Shown here: positions 16,869 to 24,377 of the stretch, piece after piece
Position numbering within the stretch: the first letter of the stretch is position 1
Layout of the letters: each line of letters opens with the position of its first letter
Program-made: the position numbers and the translations under genes
Notes under the pieces: generated by a model
The model's database searches: none
Told to the model about the DNA's origin: nothing
Seen by the model: the letters and a program-made list of their open reading frames with translations, nothing else
Origin: Nitrosomonas sp.
Lineage (GTDB): Bacteria > Pseudomonadota > Gammaproteobacteria > Burkholderiales > Nitrosomonadaceae
Reading direction: 5' to 3'
NCBI GenBank assembly: GCA_019745325.1
Contig: JAIETK010000008.1
Span: 124,001-188,000, forward strand
Length of the DNA stretch: 64,000 nucleotides

Positions 16869-17256
16869 ATGTTCGCAGTTGAATAATTTGATTAAGCCGC
16901 TGGCATACTTGCACAAACAGTGCTTCGTTCAATGATTCGAGTGGATGCGGCTTGGCATTGCGCGCTCGCCAATCGAACGATTTGGGTTGATGGCATAGCA
17001 CGTAACTGGTTTGTTCCAGTTTCTTTTTCGTGGTTTTACCGACGGCAAAGGCAAAGGGATTGCCGGCGTTATAAGCTGCCGTGGTCATCGGTAGCCCGAT
17101 AACAAGGGAAGTTTTGTCGTTGAAAATTTTAGGTGAGAGTACGAGGAAAGGATGAAAGTCGCGCATTTCATATCCGGCCTGCGGATTGCAGTCGATCCAG
17201 ATAATGTCGCGGCGATCAGGCGACCACGGCTGGGTGTTATCGGTTTGTTTTGTCAT
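16867..17256 (-). CDS. mazF: MazF/PemK-family toxin
   Basis: Type II toxin, a predicted sequence-specific mRNA endoribonuclease of the PemK/MazF (SH3-like barrel) family. The 129-residue protein carries GDIxW-like RRDIIWIDCNPQAGYEMRDF with the RPFLVL-type block HPFLVLSP, and the downstream VIGLPMTT strand. It follows the antitoxin with a 27-bp gap. Some 10-15 extra N-terminal residues precede the core. Its stop codon overlaps the end of the 19-bp inverted repeat. Confidence 0.88.
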   Translation of the reverse strand: MTKQTDNTQPWSPDRRDIIWIDCNPQAGYEMRDFHPFLVLSPKIFNDKTSLVIGLPMTTAAYNAGNPFAFAVGKTTKKKLEQTSYVLCHQPKSFDWRARNAKPHPLESLNEALFVQVCQRLNQIIQLRT

Positions 17257-17283
17257 GGTGCAATCAATAAACTTCCGGCAGCA

Positions 17284-17535
17284 TCACCCTTCTTCCGCAC
17301 CGGTCGCAACTGCGGGCATGACTTCACCGCCATGACGCGCGGGATCGAATTGCGCCAAACGTTGTTCCAGCGTCAGCGATTCATCCACAACCGGCGTGAT
17401 AATGATCTGGCCATCCGAAACCGTCAACCGCACCCGCTGATCGGCATGTACTTGCGCCTCGCGCGCAATCGCCGCCGGCAGCCGCACCCCCAGGTTGTTG
17501 CCCCATTGCTTGATATCCAGCACGACTTCAGTCAT
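17284..17535 (-). CDS. mazE: MazE/AbrB-family antitoxin
   Basis: The 83-residue antitoxin has an N-terminal SpoVT/AbrB swapped-hairpin DNA-binding domain (KQWGNNLGVRLPAAIA), then an acidic flexible tail expected to wrap MazF (ESLTLEQRLAQFDP). It precedes the toxin in the normal order and should repress the operon through the site overlapping the promoter at 17557-17585. The Ala/Gly-rich C-terminus extends slightly beyond the usual neutralising segment. Confidence 0.9.
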   Translation of the reverse strand: MTEVVLDIKQWGNNLGVRLPAAIAREAQVHADQRVRLTVSDGQIIITPVVDESLTLEQRLAQFDPARHGGEVMPAVATGAEEG

Positions 17536-17556
17536 TTTTACACGCCCTCATTCAAA

Positions 17557-17585
17557 TGTATAGACGATAGTATAAACACAATCAA
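17557..17585 (-). promoter_or_regulatory. Sigma-70 promoter and probable operator of mazEF
   Basis: On the minus strand, TTGATT (17580-17585) and TATACA (17557-17562) are separated by exactly 17 bp. An imperfect dyad (TATA...CTATCGTC...TATA) covers the spacer and -10, a fitting target for MazE autorepression. The antitoxin ATG lies 22 bp further downstream. Confidence 0.65.
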
Positions 17586-17793
17586 AATGTGAATCAAATA
17601 ACCGGCTATGTGATTTGCAAGGCGGATGGAGTGCAAGAGACAAAACATATCCATGCGATAGACGAGCTTCTGAACACCACCCAACGCAGCAAATCGCTTG
17701 CGCAGGCAATTTTAGTGTTTCCGAAGACAAGCCCGGATAAACGGTTGTGTCCGGTCATTCCTTGCTGTTTTTATTTCCGGAGTTTTTCTGGCA

Positions 17794-18495
17794 TTAGTCG
17801 CTGCCAAAATAGCATTGCCGGATCCGTTCAACATATTCAACGAGATTTTGCTTGGCAAGGCCGTGTTGTTTCAGCGGCGATTCGATCGGGCAGCCGATGA
17901 TGTTGATCAGCAATCCGAACGCCGAAGCATCGAGGGTCGTGGGGTTGCCGCCGAAGAAGTACGGTTGATCGCCCAGCGCTACTGCCAGCGCGTCGATATC
18001 TTGCTGACCCAGCGCAAAAATTTCTTCCGGCTGGTGGCGGCCGGTGCCGTGGCCGTGAATTTGCCGCTGGATTTTTTTGCGCGTGCGGCTGGCGGCAATA
18101 TCGCGAATGACCGGTGGCAGCGTTCCGAAGATCGCGTGCTTGTTGACTTGCCAATTTTCCTCGGTGTATTGCCAGCGCGAATACAGCGCCGCCCAAAACA
18201 AATGTTCCTCCAATAGCCGCTGCATCGCGGTCGATGATGCCAGTTCGGCTGCGGTTAACTCCCGGTCCAGATCGGTGTAATGCGTTTTCAGATAATCGAC
18301 GATAAAGCGCGAATCCCCGATGGCGGCGCCATTGTCCTCGATATACGGCAATTTGCCTTTGGGCGCGCCGAGCGGTAAGGCGGTTTTGATTTCGTAAGGA
18401 ATATCCGCCATGCGCAAGTAAGTTTCGACTTTGCAGCAAAACGGGCTTAAGTTTGGAATGCCCCAGGTGCGTCTGAATTGATAGAGTTTGAGCAT
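17794..18495 (-). CDS. Glutathione S-transferase family protein
   Basis: Thioredoxin-fold N-domain (LYQFRRTWGIPNLSPFCCKV; PKGKLPYI cis-proline block near residue 51, then the GDSRFIVDYL glutathione-binding loop) and an all-helical C-domain; 233 residues. The sequence resembles the metaxin/Fax-like branch more than classical detoxifying GSTs, because of the PFCCKVETYL segment. It is divergent from an HxlR regulator with direct repeats between them, which suggests control by that regulator in response to thiol-reactive stress. The substrate is unknown. Confidence 0.85.
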   Translation of the reverse strand: MLKLYQFRRTWGIPNLSPFCCKVETYLRMADIPYEIKTALPLGAPKGKLPYIEDNGAAIGDSRFIVDYLKTHYTDLDRELTAAELASSTAMQRLLEEHLFWAALYSRWQYTEENWQVNKHAIFGTLPPVIRDIAASRTRKKIQRQIHGHGTGRHQPEEIFALGQQDIDALAVALGDQPYFFGGNPTTLDASAFGLLINIIGCPIESPLKQHGLAKQNLVEYVERIRQCYFGSD

Positions 18496-18528
18496 AATTG
18501 CAATCCTATTTGGTCATTACTTGTTCAG

Positions 18529-18569
18529 TGCAAGTGACTTTACCTTTTTTGCTTGCGAATTGCAAGTGT
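18529..18569. promoter_or_regulatory. Direct repeats between GST and HxlR genes
   Basis: TGCAAGTGA (18529-18537) and TGCAAGTGT (18561-18569) are near-identical, 32 bp apart (about three helical turns), in the divergent promoter region. TGTATAGT-like sequence follows the second copy. A candidate operator for the HxlR protein; function inferred. Confidence 0.45.
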
Positions 18570-18612
18570 ATAGTTTACAGTGCGTGTATCACTTCTAACT
18601 ATACAAAGACTA

Positions 18613-18990
18613 ATGACCGGCGAATTGGATAAATCAGATTTTGAACGATCGTGTTGCCCGGTTGCTTGCGCGCTGGACCAGCTCGGCGATAAATGGACCT
18701 TGTTGATTATCCGCGATTTATTGTTGGGAAAGAAACGTTACCAGGAATTTCTGGCATCACCCGAGCGGATCGCGACCAATATTCTGGCTGACCGGTTGAA
18801 GAAGCTGGAAGCGAAGGGATTTGTGGTGCAACGCGCTTATCAGCAAAATCCGGTGCGCTATGAATATGCGTTATCCAAGAAGGGAGAGGATCTGGGGCCG
18901 GTTCTGCAGGCATTAGCGGCTTGGGGTAAAGCCTATTATCCGGGCAGCAAGGTTTTTGAGGCTGTCAAACCGCGACTGGCGAATGAATAA
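18613..18990 (+). CDS. HxlR-family transcriptional regulator
   Basis: A 125-residue winged-helix regulator. The N-terminal CCPVACALDQLGDKWTLLII block is the family signature, including a cysteine at the position used for redox or electrophile sensing in HypR/QorR-type members; the recognition helix region is ILADRLKKLEAKG, followed by the wing PVRYEYALSKKG. ATG 18613 was chosen over GTG 18580 because it leads directly into the conserved core. It is divergent from the GST gene, its likely target. Confidence 0.9.
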   Translation: MTGELDKSDFERSCCPVACALDQLGDKWTLLIIRDLLLGKKRYQEFLASPERIATNILADRLKKLEAKGFVVQRAYQQNPVRYEYALSKKGEDLGPVLQALAAWGKAYYPGSKVFEAVKPRLANE

Positions 18991-18996
18991 GCAATC

Positions 18997-19020
18997 AGCA
19001 TCCCGGTTTCCCGGGATGCT
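18997..19020. terminator. Bidirectional hairpin between HxlR gene and Rh50 gene
   Basis: AGCATCCCGG and CCGGGATGCT form a perfect 10-bp stem with a 4-base loop, between two convergent genes (6 bp after the HxlR stop, 14 bp from the Rh50 stop). No long T-run is present, so it may terminate weakly or protect 3' ends. Confidence 0.6.
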
Positions 19021-19033
19021 GGCTTGCATGATA

Positions 19034-20413
19034 TTAAAGCGGTGATCCGGAAGGTCCGTCTTCAACGCGATGGCGTTGCGTCGAAGCTGCGTTATTTTCC
19101 AAAGTCATGATGCGGGATTCCAGCCGTGCAATCAACGCTTTTGTGTCCGGCGATTCAACCGGGGCTTGCGGTTTCGGTGCGGATGCACGTGTTTCCAGGT
19201 TTTCCACACGAGTTTGCAACTGCTGCGGCAGGTCTTCCGCTTCCGGGCCGGCAAGATGCGTGAATTCGACGCTGTCTTCATAAGGCTCGCGCGTGGTGCC
19301 CGTGGCTTTAACGATGAAACCAGCCAGCAGGCCGCCGGTAATGGCAATGAACAAGGTGATTACGATACCGTTGAATTGCGCGATGGCAATATCCGGCACA
19401 ACCAAAAAAGCGCTCATGCCGCCCAACAGCCCCGGCATACCGTGCAAATTATGCACGCCGCAGGTGTCGACGAGCTTGAACCGGGATTCCAGCGCCGGCT
19501 GCAGGAAAACATAACCCAAAACGGAAACGACTCCCGCTAGTAAACCAATGCCGAAGGCGCCGCCGGGAGAGACCACATCGCAAACGGAACCGATGGCGAC
19601 ACCGCCCGCCAACGCGGCATTCGCCATATCGACCATGGAGGTTTTGCCGCCATGCAGCTTGGAGCTCAAGAAGTAGGTGGCGATTGTCGCGCCGCAAAGC
19701 GCCAGTAACGTATTGGCAACGGTTTGCGGCATATTTTCCAGGGGCACCAAGGCGGTGGCAAAACTCGGCCAAAATAGCCACAGCACCATGGAACCGAGCA
19801 TCGCGAAGCGGTCGGAAGTATGATCCGATTCAATCGGCTTGCTGCGTTGATACGCGGTGGTTAATACTATCGACATGCTAAGTCCGAAATACGCGCCAAA
19901 CGCATGGATGACAATCGATCCGGCAGTATCCTGGAATCCCGTGGTGTATCCGATGGCGTCATCGAGCACCAGCCATTCATTCAATAAATACAGCGGCACC
20001 ACCAGCAGCGCCAGCAAGGCATATTGAAAAACGCGTAAACGCCCGAGTACCGCGCCCATCGCAATCAATGCGGTGGCAACGGACAGTTCCGCATAAAGCA
20101 GGGCGTCGAGGGTATGCGGGGACAATTGGTGCCCGAAAATGCCATTGGCGCGAAGCAAGATGTAAAGCGGCAGACCGGTAGCGACCACCAGGTAAGTACC
20201 GGTGACGGCGCCGAATCCGTAGCGGCGCACGAATACCATTAAAAAGCCAAAACCGATCAGCAGCATGGCGAGAATATGAATGATGAAATTATATTGCGCG
20301 ACGACGCGAGCTTCGCTCAGAGCCGCGGGGGCTTCGGCGCTTACCCAACTGCTAAAACCCAGGAGCAGCAGACTCACTGCGCATTGCAGTGTCAAGCAAA
20401 AACGTTTATTCAT
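19034..20413 (-). CDS. rh50: Rh50-type ammonium/ammonia channel
   Basis: Membrane channel of the Amt/Mep/Rh superfamily, Rh branch, conducting NH3/NH4+ (and possibly CO2), as known from Nitrosomonas europaea. The twin histidines are His170 (GSIVIHAFGAYFG) and His324 (CGVHNLHGMPG), with Asp162 nearby. A cleavable signal peptide precedes about eleven helices. The 459-residue length exceeds the usual Rh50 because of a cytoplasmic C-terminal tail with a heptad-like coiled coil (QLQTRVENLETR; LIARLESRIMTLEN). The upstream AAGGAA gives a good ribosome site. It supplies or balances ammonia for an ammonia oxidiser; no glnK partner is adjacent. Confidence 0.9.
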   Translation of the reverse strand: MNKRFCLTLQCAVSLLLLGFSSWVSAEAPAALSEARVVAQYNFIIHILAMLLIGFGFLMVFVRRYGFGAVTGTYLVVATGLPLYILLRANGIFGHQLSPHTLDALLYAELSVATALIAMGAVLGRLRVFQYALLALLVVPLYLLNEWLVLDDAIGYTTGFQDTAGSIVIHAFGAYFGLSMSIVLTTAYQRSKPIESDHTSDRFAMLGSMVLWLFWPSFATALVPLENMPQTVANTLLALCGATIATYFLSSKLHGGKTSMVDMANAALAGGVAIGSVCDVVSPGGAFGIGLLAGVVSVLGYVFLQPALESRFKLVDTCGVHNLHGMPGLLGGMSAFLVVPDIAIAQFNGIVITLFIAITGGLLAGFIVKATGTTREPYEDSVEFTHLAGPEAEDLPQQLQTRVENLETRASAPKPQAPVESPDTKALIARLESRIMTLENNAASTQRHRVEDGPSGSPL

Positions 20414-20874
20414 GTTTTTTTCCTTAAGTTATTAATGATTCGGGTTAATTTATGACGAGTTTTGTTGATAGAGGCAATCCGGCAAGGCACTTACCCCTAC
20501 CGGGAGTGTGAGCTTTAATCTCCCTGAGCGCAATAGGGAAATGTTAATTGGCAGTGATGGGAAGTTTTCCAGAAAACATGAATAACCGTATGCTTAAACG
20601 AATGGCTGCGTGCACGGGCGTGCGGTGAAATTTTCAACGCGCTGCTGCGGCGTGATGCGGAATTTGGTGAATGAGTAACTGATGGAGCGTGCTAAGGAAA
20701 CGCTGATTAATTGACTGCACGAGCAAATCACTTCGTTGCACGGTACTCGCTCCCTCGCCTATCTTGTTGATATGTCTCGGTTGCTGCGTTCCGTGCGCTT
20801 CGTGTTTCATCTCGTTCGCCGAATTAATCAACATTTTCCTAACGGGCACCGGTTACAAAGACCGGGCCGGTTGG
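20414..20874. other. Intergenic region between Rh50 gene and CNP1-like gene
   Basis: The 461-bp stretch contains the Rh50 promoter region at its left end (on the minus strand TTGCCT and CATAAA are spaced by 17 bp, a weak candidate) and a full copy of the 143-bp element at 20696-20838. Nothing else gene-like is seen. Confidence 0.5.
20696..20838. mobile_element. 143-bp inverted-repeat element, copy A
   Basis: Starts GGAAACGCTGATTAATTG and ends GAATTAATCAACATTTTC, imperfect terminal inverted repeats of about 18 bp, flanked on both sides by CTAA (20692-20695, 20839-20842). It has the same length and highly similar sequence to copies B and C. It has no coding capacity, so is a MITE-like element. 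A CTAA duplication fits the YTAR target of IS5-group transposases. Confidence 0.85.
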
Positions 20875-21390
20875 TCAGCGGGAAAGTTCGCGATGGATGC
20901 CGCGTTTGAGCGCCTGGATCGCTTCTTCGATGCTGCCGGGCGCTTGCCGGTACGGACAGAAGATGTTTCGGGAGAGTTCACGCTGCGCATAGAATTGCCG
21001 CACCAGGTCGATTTGCTGCCATTCCGCGACCCGGGGTTGCGCCCAGGTTTTATCGTCCCTGCCCAGCGCATATAATTTTCGTTCGTTGGTGGCGCAGCGG
21101 ATTCCTTCATAACTGACATTGCTGGCGCCGGCCGATGATTTGATGACGAGCGCGAACCGCACCACGCCGTCTTCGCCGATTCCGATCGACGTGGTATCGA
21201 CGAAATAGCGGTTGCTGCTGGCTTCTCCGGCGTTAAATTCCAGCAGATTTTCCGGAGCCGGGTAGGGGGGTAGCTGCGCTGCTTGTTCAACCCACGGTTT
21301 GTCGCTTTCGAATTCGTCCTTGAAAGGCGGTTTGGCGCAAGCCGACAGCGCGAGGATGCCAACGATTGCGCTAAGAATAAGCGGTTTCAT
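20875..21390 (-). CDS. CNP1-like family lipoprotein
   Basis: The 171-residue protein has a lipoprotein signal peptide (hydrophobic helix ending LALSAC with the lipid-bearing Cys18), then a conserved domain of the CNP1-like family found in betaproteobacteria; function unknown. Its ATG overlaps the end of the Fe-S/DUF3501 gene by 4 bp, so it is translationally coupled to that redox operon. Likely location is the periplasmic face of a membrane. Confidence 0.8.
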   Translation of the reverse strand: MKPLILSAIVGILALSACAKPPFKDEFESDKPWVEQAAQLPPYPAPENLLEFNAGEASSNRYFVDTTSIGIGEDGVVRFALVIKSSAGASNVSYEGIRCATNERKLYALGRDDKTWAQPRVAEWQQIDLVRQFYAQRELSRNIFCPYRQAPGSIEEAIQALKRGIHRELSR

Positions 21391-23375
21391 ATAGCGGTTA
21401 AATCATTCAACAGCGATGCGCGAATATCCGCGGCCACGATGTCAACGGTTGCTTGATACGCCGGATGATCGACTCCCATGCTCAACATCGCGCCTTGCCG
21501 CAGTGCGCGAATCATGTCAATGGATAATTCGAACCGCAGGAAATGGACGGAAGCGGTTTTTTCGCTGTTTTCCCGTTCCAGATCTTCATCGGCGATGGCA
21601 TAAACTGGCGGATGATCCGCTACCTTGACCCAGACTTTGTCTTCGATGCCGATCATCGTCGCCAACCGCGCCGCGCGTTCGTCCGGGTCGGCATATTCGA
21701 TCATCATCGTGGCTTTCCAGTTATGTCCGTCCGGGACCAGCGGCGTGTAGGTTTCCAGTTCGTGTACGATTTCCTCTTCCTGAAAAATCCGCTCGACGCG
21801 CAGCATTTCCTGAATTTGATAGCGAATCGTCAGTTCATCTTCAAATATCAACGTGACATGATCGCCAAGATGGATTTTGCGTGTTTTTTTATGTGCCATC
21901 ACTTTGGCGCGAAATTCGTTGCGTGCTTTGGAGTAGGCTTCGAGCGTCATTAAGCTGTCGCGGGTAATGGCCGGCATTGTTCGATTCTCCGTAAGGGGTG
22001 GGTGAGTCACCGCCGGATCGGCGTCCGGTGCCGGCGTCAAACCGGTATCGGTGCCGTAAGCCATTCGCAGCAACGTCAGGGGATGCAGTTTCTGCGCTTT
22101 GCTTTCGCCGATTCCTTGTTCGATATGACGGGCGGCGATGGCGCAATCCGAGCTGATGTAATCCGGTTCGGCGGCTGCCATTTGTTTGAAAACCGGGCGG
22201 CCGATTTTCATCGAATCGGCATAATGTTCGCTTTTAACGCCCCAGGTGCCGTCATGACCGGAACAGCGCTCCACGGCATTGACGGTGGTGTCCGGCACCA
22301 GTTCCAGGATGTCTTTGGTTTTTTTGCCGAAATTCTGCACGCGTTGATGGCACGGGATATGGTAAGAAATTTTACCGAGTGCTTGCTTGAAATCGGTTTT
22401 GAGCAAATTGTCCTGATTTCGCAGCGCCAGATATTCAAACGGATCGAACATGGCGGCGGCGACGGCCTGGATTGTTTCGTCATGCGGGAATAACAGCGGT
22501 AATTCCTGTTTGTACATCAGCGTGCAGGATGGCACCGCCGAGAGAATGGCATAACCCTCCTGCGCCAATTGGAATAAATACGGGATATTTTTATCTTTAA
22601 GTTTCTCAACGGTTTCCAGATCACCCAGTTCCAGCTTCGGCATGCCGCAGCAAGCTTCTTTCTCAACTAGACGAACCGGAATTTCATTGTGTTCCAGAAT
22701 GTGCAACAAGTCGTGGCCGATGCCCGGTTCGTTGTAATTAACATAGCAGGTGGCGTAAATAGCGACCTTGCCGGGGGTGCGGGCGCCGTCTTTGACCGGA
22801 AACGTATCGTTGGGCTTGGCGTTCGAGCGGAATTTTGTGGTCGCGTATTCGGGCAATTTCCGCTCGGCATGAATTCCCAGCGTGCTATCCAGCAATTTAC
22901 GCGCTACTGGCGCGTTGGTCAGCGTGTTGACGGTTTGCACGACCACCGGAATGGTGGCAATTTTGCCCATTAAATCGGTATTGGAGAGCAGCTCATCGCG
23001 AAAGCGGGCGCCTTGGTTTTTATATTTGACCGCTTTGGCGCGCAACATCAAATGCGGAAAATCAATGTTCCATTCGTGCGGCGGCACGTAAGGGCATTTC
23101 GTCATGAAACACATATCGCATAAATAGCAGCGATCGACCACTTCCCAGAATTGTTTTTTATCGACGCCATCCAGTTCGCCGGTAGTGCTTTCATCGATTA
23201 AATCGAATAAACGCGGAAAAGCCGTGCACAAATTGACGCAGCGCCGGCAGCCGTGACAGATGTCGAACACGCGTTCCAGTTCTTGATTTAAACCGGTTTC
23301 ATCATAAAAATCAGGATTCTTCCAATCGATGGGATGACGAGTAGGTGCTTCGAGACTACCTTCGCGAGTGGCCAT
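21387..23375 (-). CDS. HdrBC/GlpC-like Fe-S protein fused to DUF3501
   Basis: Two proteins in one chain. Residues 1-460 form a heterodisulfide-reductase-like Fe-S protein: two ferredoxin-type clusters (Cys40, 43, 46, 50 and Cys83, 86, 89, 94; CHGCRRC and CYLCDMC) followed by two cysteine-rich CCG-type domains (EACCGMP; the second is ERCSGHDG). After a Pro/Thr-rich linker, residues from Met467 (MPAITRDSLMTLEAY) are a complete DUF3501 domain. In many bacteria these are neighbouring separate genes next to rubrerythrin; here they are fused. It is flanked by rubrerythrin upstream and the CNP1-like lipoprotein downstream, probably one peroxide or anaerobic-stress redox operon. The electron donor and acceptor are unknown. 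Confidence 0.88.
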   Translation of the reverse strand: MATREGSLEAPTRHPIDWKNPDFYDETGLNQELERVFDICHGCRRCVNLCTAFPRLFDLIDESTTGELDGVDKKQFWEVVDRCYLCDMCFMTKCPYVPPHEWNIDFPHLMLRAKAVKYKNQGARFRDELLSNTDLMGKIATIPVVVQTVNTLTNAPVARKLLDSTLGIHAERKLPEYATTKFRSNAKPNDTFPVKDGARTPGKVAIYATCYVNYNEPGIGHDLLHILEHNEIPVRLVEKEACCGMPKLELGDLETVEKLKDKNIPYLFQLAQEGYAILSAVPSCTLMYKQELPLLFPHDETIQAVAAAMFDPFEYLALRNQDNLLKTDFKQALGKISYHIPCHQRVQNFGKKTKDILELVPDTTVNAVERCSGHDGTWGVKSEHYADSMKIGRPVFKQMAAAEPDYISSDCAIAARHIEQGIGESKAQKLHPLTLLRMAYGTDTGLTPAPDADPAVTHPPLTENRTMPAITRDSLMTLEAYSKARNEFRAKVMAHKKTRKIHLGDHVTLIFEDELTIRYQIQEMLRVERIFQEEEIVHELETYTPLVPDGHNWKATMMIEYADPDERAARLATMIGIEDKVWVKVADHPPVYAIADEDLERENSEKTASVHFLRFELSIDMIRALRQGAMLSMGVDHPAYQATVDIVAADIRASLLNDLTAI

Positions 23376-23470
23376 AGATCAATGTGTTTTGTTGAGACGA
23401 TGGGTGATTGTGATGGGGTTTATCCAGCGATTGAATAAACCCCGGTATTTCAGGGTGCGATTGAACGCGA

Positions 23471-23890
23471 TTAATCGGCTAAGCCGTCCAATGCGCGCTG
23501 GAAGCGATTGGCGTGCGAGCGTTCCGCTTTGGCAAGCGTTTCGAACCAATCGGCGATTTCATCGAAACCTTCATCGCGCGCGGTTTTTGCCATGCCGGGA
23601 TACATGTCGGTGTATTCGTGCGTTTCACCGGCGATCGCGGTTTTCAAATTGTCGCGGGAGCCGCCAAAAGGCATGCCGGTTGCCGGATCGCCGCATTTTT
23701 CCAAATATTCCAGATGACCGTGGGCGTGACCGGTTTCGCCTTCCGCGGTAGAACGGAATACGGCCGCTACGTCATTTTGGCCTTCCACATCGGCTTTTGC
23801 AGCGAAATACAGATACCGGCGATTGGCTTGAGATTCTCCTGCAAACGCGGCTTTCAGATTTCCTTCGGTTTTTGATCCTTTAAGTTCCAT
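23471..23890 (-). CDS. rbr: Rubrerythrin (diiron domain only)
   Basis: The 139-residue ferritin-like diiron protein carries four ligand helices with the expected Glu/His motifs ([47 protein letters not shown]). The C-terminal rubredoxin domain of classical rubrerythrins is absent, so electrons must come from a partner, plausibly the Fe-S protein encoded 95 bp downstream. Expected role: peroxide reduction. AAGGAGAG gives a strong ribosome site, and a perfect FNR-type palindrome lies 36 bp upstream of the start. Confidence 0.92.
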   Translation of the reverse strand: MELKGSKTEGNLKAAFAGESQANRRYLYFAAKADVEGQNDVAAVFRSTAEGETGHAHGHLEYLEKCGDPATGMPFGGSRDNLKTAIAGETHEYTDMYPGMAKTARDEGFDEIADWFETLAKAERSHANRFQRALDGLAD

Positions 23891-23925
23891 CGTGCTCTCC
23901 TTAATATATTGACGAGTTATTATCG

Positions 23926-23939
23926 TTGATTTAGATCAA
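23926..23939 (-). promoter_or_regulatory. FNR-type binding site upstream of rubrerythrin
   Basis: TTGATTTAGATCAA matches TTGAT-N4-ATCAA exactly and extends to an 18-bp palindrome with flanking CG (23924-23941). It is centred about 42 bp before the rubrerythrin ATG; TATATT on the minus strand (23903-23908) is a possible -10. Oxygen-responsive control of the rubrerythrin, Fe-S/DUF3501 and CNP1 operon is inferred. Confidence 0.65.
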
Positions 23940-24082
23940 CGAGACTATCGAAGGGTTTAGGGATTGTCAACTATTAACGGCGGGGAGCGGGGTTCAGGAA
24001 AGTGGAATGAATCTTTTCAGGTTGAACATTCATTCTGTCGCCGATGCAACGATAGGGTTGCATGATCATGGCATATCCCTCA

Positions 24083-24225
24083 GGAAGCTCTGATTAATTG
24101 ACTATACGAGCGAATCACTTCGTTGCGCGGCACTCGCATCCTCGCCTATCGTGTTGATATGTCTCGATTGCTGCGTTCCGTGCGCCTCGTGCTTCATCTC
24201 GTTCGCTGAATTAATCAGCGCTTCC
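24083..24225. mobile_element. 143-bp inverted-repeat element, copy B
   Basis: Starts GGAAGCTCTGATTAATTG and ends GAATTAATCAGCGCTTCC. The right flank is CTAA (24226-24229); the left flank is CTCA, one base off a perfect duplication. Its terminal repeats are the cleanest pair of the three copies. It is non-coding and lies between the rubrerythrin and MFS genes. Confidence 0.85.
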
Positions 24226-24377
24226 CTAAAAGGCAAGCGGAATTCTAGTAGAATCGCGGTTTTCAAGGAATCCGGCAAGTTTTTCGATTGATTGCAAGCT
24301 GCTTCCCGGGTTTAATGCCGGCATCGTGCCGGGTAATTTTTCTAAATCATGTGGTTACCAGCTTTTGCATAACATTT

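Larger units (their letters stand above)
23891..24377. other. Divergent intergenic region rubrerythrin / MFS
   Basis: The 487-bp stretch holds the FNR-type site (23926-23939) and copy B of the 143-bp element (24083-24225). The element therefore sits in the upstream region of both neighbouring genes and may affect either promoter. In-frame codons from 24288 precede the chosen MFS start but are not conserved-looking. Confidence 0.5.
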
